Source: a virus. From it: DNA of 22,609 bases. This document shows positions 13,787 through 19,493 of the stretch, one piece after another. The notes below the pieces were generated by a model. That model did not search any database. It had not been told where the DNA came from and saw only the letters and a program-made list of their open reading frames with translations. A program made the translations under genes and the position numbers. Location of the stretch: IMG/VR virus record IMGVR_UViG_3300006869_002591, positions 1 through 22,609 of that record. One strand, 5' to 3'. Each line of letters starts with the position of its first letter. The first letter of the stretch is position 1.

Positions 13787-13862
13787 TGGTGGATCGTGAC
13801 AGGATCGAACTGCCGACATTCGGCGTGTAAAGCCGACGCTCTACCATCTGAGCTAACGATCC
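13787..13862 (-). tRNA. tRNA-Val (UAC)
   Basis: Acceptor GGATCGT/ACGATCC, anticodon loop TTTACAC, T-loop TTCGATC, A73 and encoded CCA. Confidence 0.95.
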
Positions 13863-13869
13863 AACTTAA

Positions 13870-13946
13870 TGGTCGGGGTGAAAGGATTCGAACCTCCGAC
13901 ATCTTGGTCCCAAACCAAGCGCACTACCAGGCTGTGCTACACCCCG
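13870..13946 (-). tRNA. tRNA-Pro (UGG)
   Basis: Acceptor CGGGGTG/CACCCCG, anticodon loop TTTGGGA, T-loop TTCGAAT, A73 and CCA. Confidence 0.95.
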
Positions 13947-13949
13947 ACT

Positions 13950-14023
13950 TGGAGCAGGATAGGAGAATCGAACTCCTCGCATCAGCTTGGAAGGCTGAGG
14001 TATTACCACTATACGAATCCTGC
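13950..14023 (-). tRNA. tRNA-Gly (UCC)
   Basis: Acceptor GCAGGAT/ATCCTGC, anticodon loop CTTCCAA, T-loop TTCGATT, U73 and CCA. It is the second glycine tRNA of the array and complements the GCC species. Confidence 0.95.
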
Positions 14024-14031
14024 ACACTATA

Positions 14032-14116
14032 TGGTGCCCCCCAAGGGACTCGAACCCTCACACCTCTCAGAACTGGAACCTAAATCCAGCGCGGCTACCA
14101 ATTACGCCAAAGGGGC
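14032..14116 (-). tRNA. tRNA-Leu (UAG)
   Basis: Acceptor GCCCCTT/GGGGGGC with two G-U pairs, anticodon loop TTTAGGT, long variable arm, T-loop TTCGAGT, A73 and CCA. Element D ends 4 bases upstream. Confidence 0.93.
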
Positions 14117-14120
14117 ATTT

Positions 14121-14222
14121 ACCATATTAAAGCATACCATGCCACTACAACACAGCAATTTCATCGTACACCTTTGTAGGCCTAATAGGCTCAACATACG
14201 ACTAGATATGCTTTAATATGGT
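14121..14222 (-). repeat. Inverted-repeat element D between tRNA-Thr and tRNA-Leu
   Basis: Perfect 16-bp arms ACCATATTAAAGCATA (14207-14222) and complement (14121-14136); the 5' arm begins with A73-CCA of tRNA-Thr. Compared with A and B, both arms changed together (GAAGCACA to AAAGCATA), which keeps the pairing. The 70-base core has interleaved stems TCGTA/TACGA and CTACAA/TTGTAG, so it is pseudoknot-capable. Confidence 0.75.
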
Positions 14223-14294
14223 GCCGTCTGCCGGAATCGAACTGGCGACCTACGGGTTACAAATCCGTTGCTCTACCTGCTGAGCTAAGACGGC
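14219..14294 (-). tRNA. tRNA-Thr (UGU)
   Basis: Acceptor GCCGTCT/AGACGGC, anticodon loop TTTGTAA, T-loop TTCGATT, A73 and CCA. It lies just downstream of its own consensus promoter, and its CCA is shared with element D. Confidence 0.95.
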
Positions 14295-14312
14295 CTATCT
14301 CTCTATGTCTGT

Positions 14313-14341
14313 ATTATATATGCAAAAACTACAGTTGTCAA
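14313..14341 (-). promoter_or_regulatory. Consensus sigma70 promoter before tRNA-Thr
   Basis: Minus strand TTGACA (14336-14341), exactly 17 bases, TATAAT (14313-14318). It lies 18 bases before the 5' end of tRNA-Thr and would drive the Thr-Leu-Gly-Pro-Val-Ala run. Confidence 0.85.
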
Positions 14342-14348
14342 GAAATAA

Positions 14349-14425
14349 TGGCTCCCCGGGTTGGGCTCGAACCAACGACACACGGATTAACAGTCCGTTG
14401 CTACTACCTACTGAGCTACCAGGGA
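14349..14425 (-). tRNA. tRNA-Asn (GUU)
   Basis: Acceptor TCCCTGG/CCGGGGA, anticodon loop CTGTTAA, T-loop TTCGAGC, G73 and CCA. It starts 10 bases after the stop of the 48-aa gene. Confidence 0.95.
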
Positions 14426-14435
14426 ACGTGTTTAC

Positions 14436-14582
14436 TTAGCGTCCCTGACCACGGTATGCTTTAAAACCACGCTTTCGACCTTTGTTCATGCTCGAGCGTT
14501 TGACTTTGCCACCTTGACTGGTACGCTTTTCAATTTTTAATTTGACTTGGGGTTTTTCACCTAATTTCGATTTTGCTGCCAT
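14436..14582 (-). CDS. Very basic small protein, 48 aa
   Basis: ATG 14582 follows AAGGAG with 6 bases of spacing. The protein opens MAAKSKLGEKPQVKLKIEKR and ends NKGRKRGFKAYRGQGR. It is rich in Lys, Arg and Gly with no acidic cluster or membrane segment, and looks like a nucleic-acid-binding or virion/ribosome-associated micro-protein. Short basic proteins with a YRGQG-type tail are familiar in T4-like phages, though I cannot assign a role. It is embedded between tRNA-Leu(UAA) and tRNA-Asn and probably shares their transcript. A 13-bp palindrome AAGTACAGTACTT precedes its ribosome site. Confidence 0.75.
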   Translation of the reverse strand: MAAKSKLGEKPQVKLKIEKRTSQGGKVKRSSMNKGRKRGFKAYRGQGR

Positions 14583-14707
14583 ACAGTTCTCCTTGAAGTA
14601 CTGTACTTATCCAAAATTAATCTTGGTGAATGTCCCAAAAACAAATTTCTTGTTTATTAAAGAACTGAATCAAAAGGTATAATGAACCTAAACTCATAAT
14701 AATCTCG

Positions 14708-14794
14708 TGGTGCCCGGAGCCGGACTCGAACCGGCACACCCATGCGGATATCAGATTTTAAGTCTGAGGCGTCTACCGATTTCGCCATCCGGGC
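14708..14794 (-). tRNA. tRNA-Leu (UAA)
   Basis: Acceptor GCCCGGA/TCCGGGC, anticodon loop CTTAAAA, long variable arm, T-loop TTCGAGT, A73 and CCA. Confidence 0.95.
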
Positions 14795-14803
14795 ATGTTA
14801 ACC

Positions 14804-14880
14804 TGGTGCGCTCGGAGGGACTCGAACCCGCGACCAATGGATTATGAGTCCACTGCTCTAACCAACTGAGCTACAAGCGC
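14804..14880 (-). tRNA. tRNA-Met or tRNA-Ile2 (CAU)
   Basis: Acceptor GCGCTTG/CGAGCGC with a normal G1-C72 pair (so not an initiator), anticodon loop CTCATAA, T-loop TTCGAGT, A73 and CCA. CAU could be elongator Met or, if lysidine-modified, Ile. It is first in the array, 9 bases after the -10 box. Confidence 0.9.
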
Positions 14881-14889
14881 AATAGACTT

Positions 14890-14918
14890 ATTATATAGTA
14901 ACGGGGATTTTATGTCAA
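14890..14918 (-). promoter_or_regulatory. Perfect-consensus sigma70 promoter heading the tRNA array
   Basis: Minus strand TTGACA (14913-14918), 17 bases, TATAAT (14890-14895), followed within 10 bases by the first tRNA. Confidence 0.9.
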
Positions 14919-14937
14919 CAGTTAACTGCAGATAACA

Positions 14938-15213
14938 TTACTCAGACACTTCTTCAAGGACCCAAGTGTATGTTGGATGGTCAGTCACTGTTGTTTCAAA
15001 TAAATTTATCCAATAATTTGCATCTGCCTCGGTTTGGTAATACCTTATAAACTGAGATCCACTTTCATCGAAAGACCCTATTTGTTCATCTGGCAGGGGT
15101 GGTTCTGCAATATTTCCATTGTTTAATTCTTTTTCAAATAGTTGAACAGCGACGGCAATTTGCTCTAATGTCCATCCTGTGCTACTAGTAACGGTTGCTG
15201 TAGATTTCCACAT
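14938..15213 (-). CDS. Hypothetical protein, 91 aa
   Basis: ATG 15213 lies 3 bases after the stop of the 339-aa gene, and its AAGGAGA ribosome site is inside that gene's last codons, so the two are coupled. The protein starts MWKSTATVTSSTGWTLEQIA and continues with an acidic middle (PPLPDEQIGSFDESGS) and an aromatic patch (FIRYYQTEADANYWINLF). It is soluble, with no known domain. The stop precedes the tRNA promoter by 20 bases. Confidence 0.7.
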   Translation of the reverse strand: MWKSTATVTSSTGWTLEQIAVAVQLFEKELNNGNIAEPPLPDEQIGSFDESGSQFIRYYQTEADANYWINLFETTVTDHPTYTWVLEEVSE

Positions 15214-15216
15214 TTT

Positions 15217-16236
15217 TTATCTCCTTAATACATTACCAGATCGGTCAACCAAAATAACAGGTTTGTCACCCCGAGCGCCAATACCACGTTTCAGTGTTAC
15301 ACCCAGTGTACGCAGGCCTGGTAGCGGATTTTTCCTAGTTCTGTCGTTTCTAATTAACCATACCATCATGTGGCTTTCTGGAATATCTGCTTTTTCTTTG
15401 ATAATTGCATGGCACTGTACAAATACATTATTGCCATCTTGTCTAAAGTGCTCAGGTTTGAAAGTCTGAATTACCACACCACCTTCAGGATTGATATCAC
15501 TGCCAAATATTGCCTGCATGCTTTCTTCTTCAGTAGGCTCTACTACAATTTCTTTATCTAAACTGTAGATTGTGTTGCCTTCATCATCTTTGCTTTGCTT
15601 AAGTTTGATAACACCCTGATCCTGAAGATTTTGCAATACTGCACTGGCCTTACCACCAAACAGTTTATCGGCACTTTCCCAAGCATCTGCATTTAATTTC
15701 TTAATACTGATGGGCAAATCACCAGATTCGCTACGTAGTACCACGTCTGCTTTTTTTCTGCCTTTGGTATCGCGTCCTGCTATTTGTACTTCTGAGCAGT
15801 TTTGAAGTGTAAGTTCCTTACCTCTTGGATCAACAAATGTAACATTAGCATTACCGTACTTTTGAATTACACTTTCAATCATACTGGCCAACTCAATTTC
15901 GTTAGCAACACCGGCACTTTGATCACCCTGAGCACCAATATCCTTAACTAAAATACCAATAGGACTGGCATCAAACACAACCCCGCCGATGCTGCTTTTT
16001 AAACGTTGAGCTTGCACAATTTTAGCGCCATCTTCTGGAAATGCCTGTTGCATGACACGTTCAATGTCTTGTAATAGTGCTACTCTGAACGCATCTTTTT
16101 TCTGCTTTGCTGGGATTTGAACTAGAACTGCAATTAGATTGCCTTTAATTCTAACGTCTTCAAAACCCGCACTTTTTAATGCAGCAACTACTTGGTCTTT
16201 TTGAACTGCTTCTGTAAGGAATTCTTGGTATCTCAT
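15217..16236 (-). CDS. Unknown protein, 339 aa, possible nuclease-like fold
   Basis: It begins MRYQEFLTEAVQKDQVVAAL, an N-terminus style common in T4-like phage structural or internal proteins, followed by a ferredoxin-like alternation of strands and helices up to about residue 90. In the middle, NEIELASMIESV (about 131) and KKADVVLRSESGDLPISIKK (about 182-201) have the E...D..(x12)..I-x-K order of PD-(D/E)xK nucleases. This is weak evidence, and the family is not recognised. A basic C-terminal tail (TLKRGIGARGDKPVILVDRSG) follows. It is coupled to the 91-aa gene downstream and divergent from the rubredoxin cassette. Confidence 0.6.
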   Translation of the reverse strand: MRYQEFLTEAVQKDQVVAALKSAGFEDVRIKGNLIAVLVQIPAKQKKDAFRVALLQDIERVMQQAFPEDGAKIVQAQRLKSSIGGVVFDASPIGILVKDIGAQGDQSAGVANEIELASMIESVIQKYGNANVTFVDPRGKELTLQNCSEVQIAGRDTKGRKKADVVLRSESGDLPISIKKLNADAWESADKLFGGKASAVLQNLQDQGVIKLKQSKDDEGNTIYSLDKEIVVEPTEEESMQAIFGSDINPEGGVVIQTFKPEHFRQDGNNVFVQCHAIIKEKADIPESHMMVWLIRNDRTRKNPLPGLRTLGVTLKRGIGARGDKPVILVDRSGNVLRR

Positions 16237-16296
16237 ATTTCTTGGTATAGTAATAATATATTTATTAATGAACAGGGAGAATGAATAATCATATCT

Positions 16297-16360
16297 TATA
16301 TTAGTAGAAACACTGAGCTAAATACTCAGTAGAAACACTGATATAGTTTCTACTAATATA
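16297..16360 (+). promoter_or_regulatory. Structured 5' leader of the rubredoxin gene with competing hairpins
   Basis: A perfect 15-bp inverted repeat (TATATTAGTAGAAAC at 16297-16311, complement at 16346-16360) encloses ACTGAG/CTCAGT. A 14-base direct repeat AGTAGAAACACTGA (16303-16316 and 16328-16341) means the 3' arm GTTTCTACT can pair with either copy. The AGGA ribosome site follows two bases after the helix. This resembles a two-state translational switch or a stabilising hairpin; no ligand is implied. Confidence 0.5.
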
Positions 16361-16374
16361 TAGGAACACCAAAA

Positions 16375-16515
16375 ATGAACCAATATGTTTGCGAGATATG
16401 CGGACACGTTCACGACGAAGAAACAATGGGCAAGTTTGATGACTTACCAAAGTATGCCAACTGTCCTGAGTGCGGAGTTGATGCACGTGAAGCATACAAA
16501 ATTTTAGATTTTTAA
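16375..16515 (+). CDS. Small rubredoxin-like protein, 46 aa
   Basis: MNQYVCEICGHVHDEE carries the first CxxCG iron knuckle (C6, C9) and ANCPECG the second (C34, C37), the Fe(Cys)4 arrangement of rubredoxin. It is a little shorter than the usual 52-55 residues because the loop between knuckles is trimmed. It should be a one-electron carrier in the cytoplasm. AGGA sits 9 bases before ATG 16375. It heads a three-gene plus-strand cassette set against the direction of everything around it. A zinc-ribbon role is the main alternative. Confidence 0.8.
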   Translation: MNQYVCEICGHVHDEETMGKFDDLPKYANCPECGVDAREAYKILDF

Positions 16516-16533
16516 TATAAGGACAATCACAAA

Positions 16534-16710
16534 ATGATGAAAAAAATTAAGCAGGCTTTACAAAAGCTTGGCGTAAAAACTGCGACTTACCAAAGTCAAA
16601 TGGACCACTATATTTCTAGCCGTGCACCACAGACTGTGGCAGATATTGAACGACTAATGCGTGAATTTGACATGCGTAACTATGGAGGCACACAACATGG
16701 CCGCATTTAA
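16534..16710 (+). CDS. Hypothetical small protein, 58 aa (DUF3563-like pattern)
   Basis: Starts at the first of two adjacent ATGs (16534), 10 bases after AGGA. The N-terminus is basic (MMKKIKQALQKLGVK), and the middle reads HYISSRAPQTVADIERLMREFD. It resembles the 'YL..s.d..DlErRmR..d' pattern of small DUF3563-type proteins known from proteobacteria and phages. That match is from memory of the pattern and is weak. No membrane segment. The next gene starts inside its last codons. Confidence 0.6.
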   Translation: MMKKIKQALQKLGVKTATYQSQMDHYISSRAPQTVADIERLMREFDMRNYGGTQHGRI

Positions 16711-16786
16711 ATCTTGGTTCTTCAACTGGTGCGAAAAACTAGCTCAAGCCAGAGTTGATCAGTCTAGGTCAAACTGGTACGTCTAA
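16697..16786 (+). CDS. Micro-protein, 29 aa
   Basis: ATG 16697 overlaps the preceding gene by 14 bases, with GGAGG 8 bases upstream, a strong ribosome site for such a short frame. The product MAAFKSWFFNWCEKLAQARV plus a hydrophilic tail forms an amphipathic, tryptophan-rich helix that could lie on a membrane or bind a protein. It ends 5 bases before a strong terminator. Its size makes it uncertain, but the ribosome site and position are good. Confidence 0.55.
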   Translation: MAAFKSWFFNWCEKLAQARVDQSRSNWYV

Positions 16787-16791
16787 TAACA

Positions 16792-16816
16792 AAAAGGGGC
16801 AATTACTGCCCCTTTT
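16792..16816. terminator. Bidirectional terminator between converging genes
   Basis: AAAAGGGGCA pairs with TGCCCCTTTT (10 bp, 5-base loop). T-rich tracts follow on both strands. It ends the plus-strand rubredoxin cassette and the minus-strand nucleotidyltransferase operon, whose stop codon lies in the loop. Confidence 0.85.
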
Positions 16817-17600
16817 GTTTGCGCTCTATGTCTTCTTCCTCACAGCGTTCACCGTACTGTATTTCGACAACCCTTAACGGAACTTCGCCTTCATTACACA
16901 ATTGATGCCATTGAGTACGACTGATGTGTAGTGCTTGATGTTCGTGAAACTCACCCAACAACTCATAGTCTGAACTGCGGTTTACAGTATATACTGTAGC
17001 AGTGCCTTCTGCCACAAACCAATGTTCTGCACGATCCTGATGTCGTTGCATACTTAAACGTTCTCCAGGCATTACAGTAAGTTCTTTTACTTTAACGTGC
17101 TTGTTAGGCTCATAGATAGTTCTATAGTAACCCCAATTGCGTTCTACTTTGGGACTTTTCCAGTCCATTAAGATCCAACTACTGGAATTCATTTTATCTG
17201 TGCCACCAACGCCAAACACAAATTCCACTCTTGGATCTACAATAGCCATTTCGGGTATATTGCTTTTGGTACGGTCGCCACCATTGGCAAAAACAATCTC
17301 ATGTGCAGGGTATTTTTTTAATGTGCGTCGGATAGCATCTATGCTGCTGTCATCTTCATCGTCATAGACCAAGACTTCATCTACACATGCCAACGCACTG
17401 ATAATTAAAATGCGTTCTTCCTGTAGCATAAATGGTCGTCCTTTTTTACGCACCAACCATTGATCACTGTTTACACCCACAATCAATTTAGTACCTAAAG
17501 CACGGGCGGCCTTAAAGTATTCTATGTGTCCGGAATGTAAAGGATCAAAGCCTCCGGTAACTAAAACTACCTTTTCTTGCATGGTATCAGTACTTATCAT
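16803..17600 (-). CDS. Nucleotidyltransferase-cupin fusion protein, 265 aa
   Basis: The N-terminal ~150 residues are a cytidylyltransferase-fold domain (HxGH signature in GGFDPLHSGHIEYF, about 16-29, and an NSDQWLVRKKGRPF motif as in HldE/TagD-type enzymes). The C-terminal ~100 residues form a cupin like that of type II mannose-6-phosphate isomerase/guanylyltransferases (PGERLSMQRHQDRAEHWFVAEG). The protein may activate a sugar-phosphate or glycerol-phosphate to a CDP/ADP derivative. ATG 17600 overlaps the preceding stop as ATGA; the in-frame ATG at 17582 is an alternative. It could feed the sugar pathway, but it is in a different operon. Confidence 0.78.
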   Translation of the reverse strand: MISTDTMQEKVVLVTGGFDPLHSGHIEYFKAARALGTKLIVGVNSDQWLVRKKGRPFMLQEERILIISALACVDEVLVYDDEDDSSIDAIRRTLKKYPAHEIVFANGGDRTKSNIPEMAIVDPRVEFVFGVGGTDKMNSSSWILMDWKSPKVERNWGYYRTIYEPNKHVKVKELTVMPGERLSMQRHQDRAEHWFVAEGTATVYTVNRSSDYELLGEFHEHQALHISRTQWHQLCNEGEVPLRVVEIQYGERCEEEDIERKQKGQ

Positions 17601-18049
17601 AGTGTAATGTCCTCCATACCGGCTGTTCTTAGCCTACTAACGTGTCCTAACATAAAGTTTTTGCTTTCAAGGCCTTTCATTAGGCCAAGCCATTTGTTTC
17701 TAACAAGTGCTACTTCGTTGATAATAGTTTCAAAGTCAATAACTTCATCTTCACCGTCAACATACTTTTCAGCATCGCGACTGCTTAATGCTCTTGCATA
17801 GTTTTCAAGATACTTTTGAAAATGCTTTTTGCGAATTTTGCGTAACTGTATGTTAAGAAAGTTTAACACTGCTTCTATTTCTTGCAGTTGATTGAACCTG
17901 TGTTCAGTAATACCAGGTAAGTTTGCAATGTTACGTTCCAAATGTCCTTTGACACCGCAGTCGTACTTGGCTTCTTGTAATTCGTTTTCGTAAAAATTAA
18001 TAAACTCAGGTATGTTACCCAAGTCTTGAACCACTCGATTATACCACAT
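17597..18049 (-). CDS. Hypothetical protein, 150 aa, next to uvsX
   Basis: A helical, probably coiled-coil protein: heptad-like stretches span about 30-105 (NQLQEIEAVLNFLNIQLRKI and on). The C-terminus RLRTAGMEDITL is crisp and reads like a conserved tail. Its position two genes after uvsX, and its size close to T4 UvsY (137 aa), allow a recombination-mediator role. The sequence does not resemble the UvsY that I can recall, so this is a guess from context. Starts 2 bases after the preceding stop. Confidence 0.65.
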   Translation of the reverse strand: MWYNRVVQDLGNIPEFINFYENELQEAKYDCGVKGHLERNIANLPGITEHRFNQLQEIEAVLNFLNIQLRKIRKKHFQKYLENYARALSSRDAEKYVDGEDEVIDFETIINEVALVRNKWLGLMKGLESKNFMLGHVSRLRTAGMEDITL

Positions 18050-18051
18050 GG

Positions 18052-18282
18052 TTAGTCTTCGTAGTCTTCGTATTCCTCATCGTCATCAAACTGACCTGCA
18101 TACTCATCGTAACTACGTTTTGTATATGCGTCAATGCCACTGAACTCTTTAATTTCAGTGTCGCCAAGATAGTCTACCAGGATACTCATAAGAGTATCGC
18201 TGGCTTCTTGCCTGTCTTTTTGTGGAATATATTGTTTAAGGGTTGAATAAGTTTCTGTCAAAACTTCAACATCAATCGTCAT
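18052..18282 (-). CDS. Small acidic protein, 76 aa
   Basis: Begins MTIDVEVLTETYSTLKQYIP at ATG 18282, which overlaps the uvsX stop by 11 bases and has GAGG 9 bases upstream. An earlier in-frame ATG (18300) lies deeper in uvsX. The N-terminal part is helical. The last ~15 residues are almost all Asp, Glu and Tyr (FDDDEEYEDYED), a disordered acidic tail of the kind that contacts basic protein surfaces or mimics DNA. It is co-transcribed with uvsX. Role unknown. Confidence 0.7.
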   Translation of the reverse strand: MTIDVEVLTETYSTLKQYIPQKDRQEASDTLMSILVDYLGDTEIKEFSGIDAYTKRSYDEYAGQFDDDEEYEDYED

Positions 18283-19348
18283 TAGTAGTTTCCTCTTCAA
18301 GAGAAATGGCCTGTCCTCGATCTTTATGCGGATTTTTAACTACATCTTCCATAACTTGATCTAAACACCCGTCTTCGTTCTTTTCCCAAGCCTTACGGAA
18401 TTGTTTGATTTCAGTACCATTTGCTAAGACATATTTAAGCCGATTGCCTTCTTTTTCCAACAAACTCTTGCTTTCAAACAGATCAACTAGCCCACTGTAG
18501 GGATTCATGCCTGTTTCGTAAGGAATTTTTACCTGTACGCTTTCAAAAGGCTTGGCATAACGTGTTTTCATAATTTTACAGGCAGCACGAATACCTTTAA
18601 CTTCTGACACTTTATTGCCGTCTTCGTCCTCTTTGAGTTTGAGTTTACGCATGGCAACTACAATACTACTTGCGTAGATAAAGCCTTGTCCGCCTGAGAT
18701 CTTGTCGTCTGGGTCGAACATATCTTGACTGGCATAGGTGTGGTTAGTTGCTACTAAACCAATGTTCAAGTCACCAAACATGTTCACGCAGTTACGCACT
18801 AATGCTGTTAGTGCCTTAGGCTTACGGCCCATGTCGCCTTTTAGATCACCTGATTCGAACTGATTAACATCAGTTGGTGTCAACATCATGCCCAATGAAT
18901 CTAATACAAACAATACCTTGGGACGATCATCTTCTGGCAAGGTCTTATATTCTTTAACGAAATCAGTTACTAGTTTAGCAACATCATCAATCATTGCTAA
19001 GTTTAGTTTTAATAATTTTGCTTCTGACGTATCTACATTAAGTGCATGCAGCCATTTCTCATCCAAGGCGTTTTCAGTGTCAACTAAGATAACATAGATA
19101 CCCTGCTCCTGTGCGTTGCGAATCAAGTTACCACTACAGATAAAACTTTTGCCTGCACCTGACTCACCTGCAAATACTGTAACTTTGCCAATTGGCACTC
19201 CTCGGTCAAACTGTCCGCTAATCAAATAGTTGAGAGCATAGTTACCTGTACTAACCCAAGTATCTGGATCCCTAAATCCAATACTGATACCGTCAATACT
19301 TTTTGTGATTGTTTTTCTAAATTTGCTTACGTCAAATGGTTTTGCCAT
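18272..19348 (-). CDS. uvsX: UvsX-type RecA recombinase
   Basis: A 358-residue RecA-family strand-exchange protein of the T4 UvsX type (T4 UvsX is 391). Walker A is GESGAGKS (61-68), the catalytic glutamate lies in VDTEN (E92), and Walker B is VLFVLDS (145-151). A loop-L1/L2 region follows (ISGGQGFIYASS), and NHTYAS fits the sensor. The N-terminal oligomerisation region is short, and an acidic tail (SLEEETTNDD) ends the protein. It forms ATP-dependent filaments on single-stranded DNA coated by gp32 and drives recombination-dependent replication and repair. AAGGA lies 6 bases before ATG 19348. Confidence 0.95.
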   Translation of the reverse strand: MAKPFDVSKFRKTITKSIDGISIGFRDPDTWVSTGNYALNYLISGQFDRGVPIGKVTVFAGESGAGKSFICSGNLIRNAQEQGIYVILVDTENALDEKWLHALNVDTSEAKLLKLNLAMIDDVAKLVTDFVKEYKTLPEDDRPKVLFVLDSLGMMLTPTDVNQFESGDLKGDMGRKPKALTALVRNCVNMFGDLNIGLVATNHTYASQDMFDPDDKISGGQGFIYASSIVVAMRKLKLKEDEDGNKVSEVKGIRAACKIMKTRYAKPFESVQVKIPYETGMNPYSGLVDLFESKSLLEKEGNRLKYVLANGTEIKQFRKAWEKNEDGCLDQVMEDVVKNPHKDRGQAISLEEETTNDD

Positions 19349-19357
19349 GATAGTTCC

Positions 19358-19493
19358 TTATATGTTGTGTAGTATAGCATACTTTGTATAAAAAATGCTA
19401 GTAGCCTCTTCATTAAAATCATCCAAATCTAATAAAGAATATAATTTTTTGATTTCATTTAAAAAAGTTTTTTTGTCAAATATTGTACTTTGA
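19358..19493 (-). other. In-register +1-frame extension of the 319-aa transferase-like gene
   Basis: Right after the TGA of the 19494-20453 gene, the +1 frame stays open for about 45 codons (DQSTIFDKKTFLNEIKKLYS and on, ending TKYAILHNI) and stops at a TAA that overlaps the uvsX ribosome site. The junction reads ATT TGA T, so slipping one base gives ATT-GAT, like the CTT-TGA-C shift of prfB. The encoded helices follow the same pattern as the end of the neighbouring sulfotransferase-like protein, which argues that they are real coding sequence. Confidence 0.55.
19371..19380 (-). promoter_or_regulatory. Possible extended -10 promoter of uvsX
   Basis: TGCTATACT on the minus strand fits an extended -10 box about 25 bases before the uvsX start. 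No good -35 is seen, and it lies inside the proposed frameshift extension of the upstream gene. Confidence 0.35.

Noticed and set aside
12022-14216. Several plus-strand frames across the tRNA array
   Set aside because: They are translations of tRNA complements (repeated GFEP/GIEPT-type strings from T-arm sequences), a known artefact.
12347-14222. CRISPR array
   Set aside because: The repeats are inverted, not direct, irregularly spaced and flanked by tRNAs; there are no cas genes.
14583-14707. Promoter or gene in the gap between tRNA-Leu(UAA) and the 48-aa gene
   Set aside because: No convincing -35/-10 pair or frame; only a weak A/T-rich hairpin and a 13-bp palindrome by the ribosome site.
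17597-18049. Calling the 150-aa gene uvsY
   Set aside because: Only size, helical nature and proximity to uvsX support it; the sequence does not match the UvsY pattern that I know.
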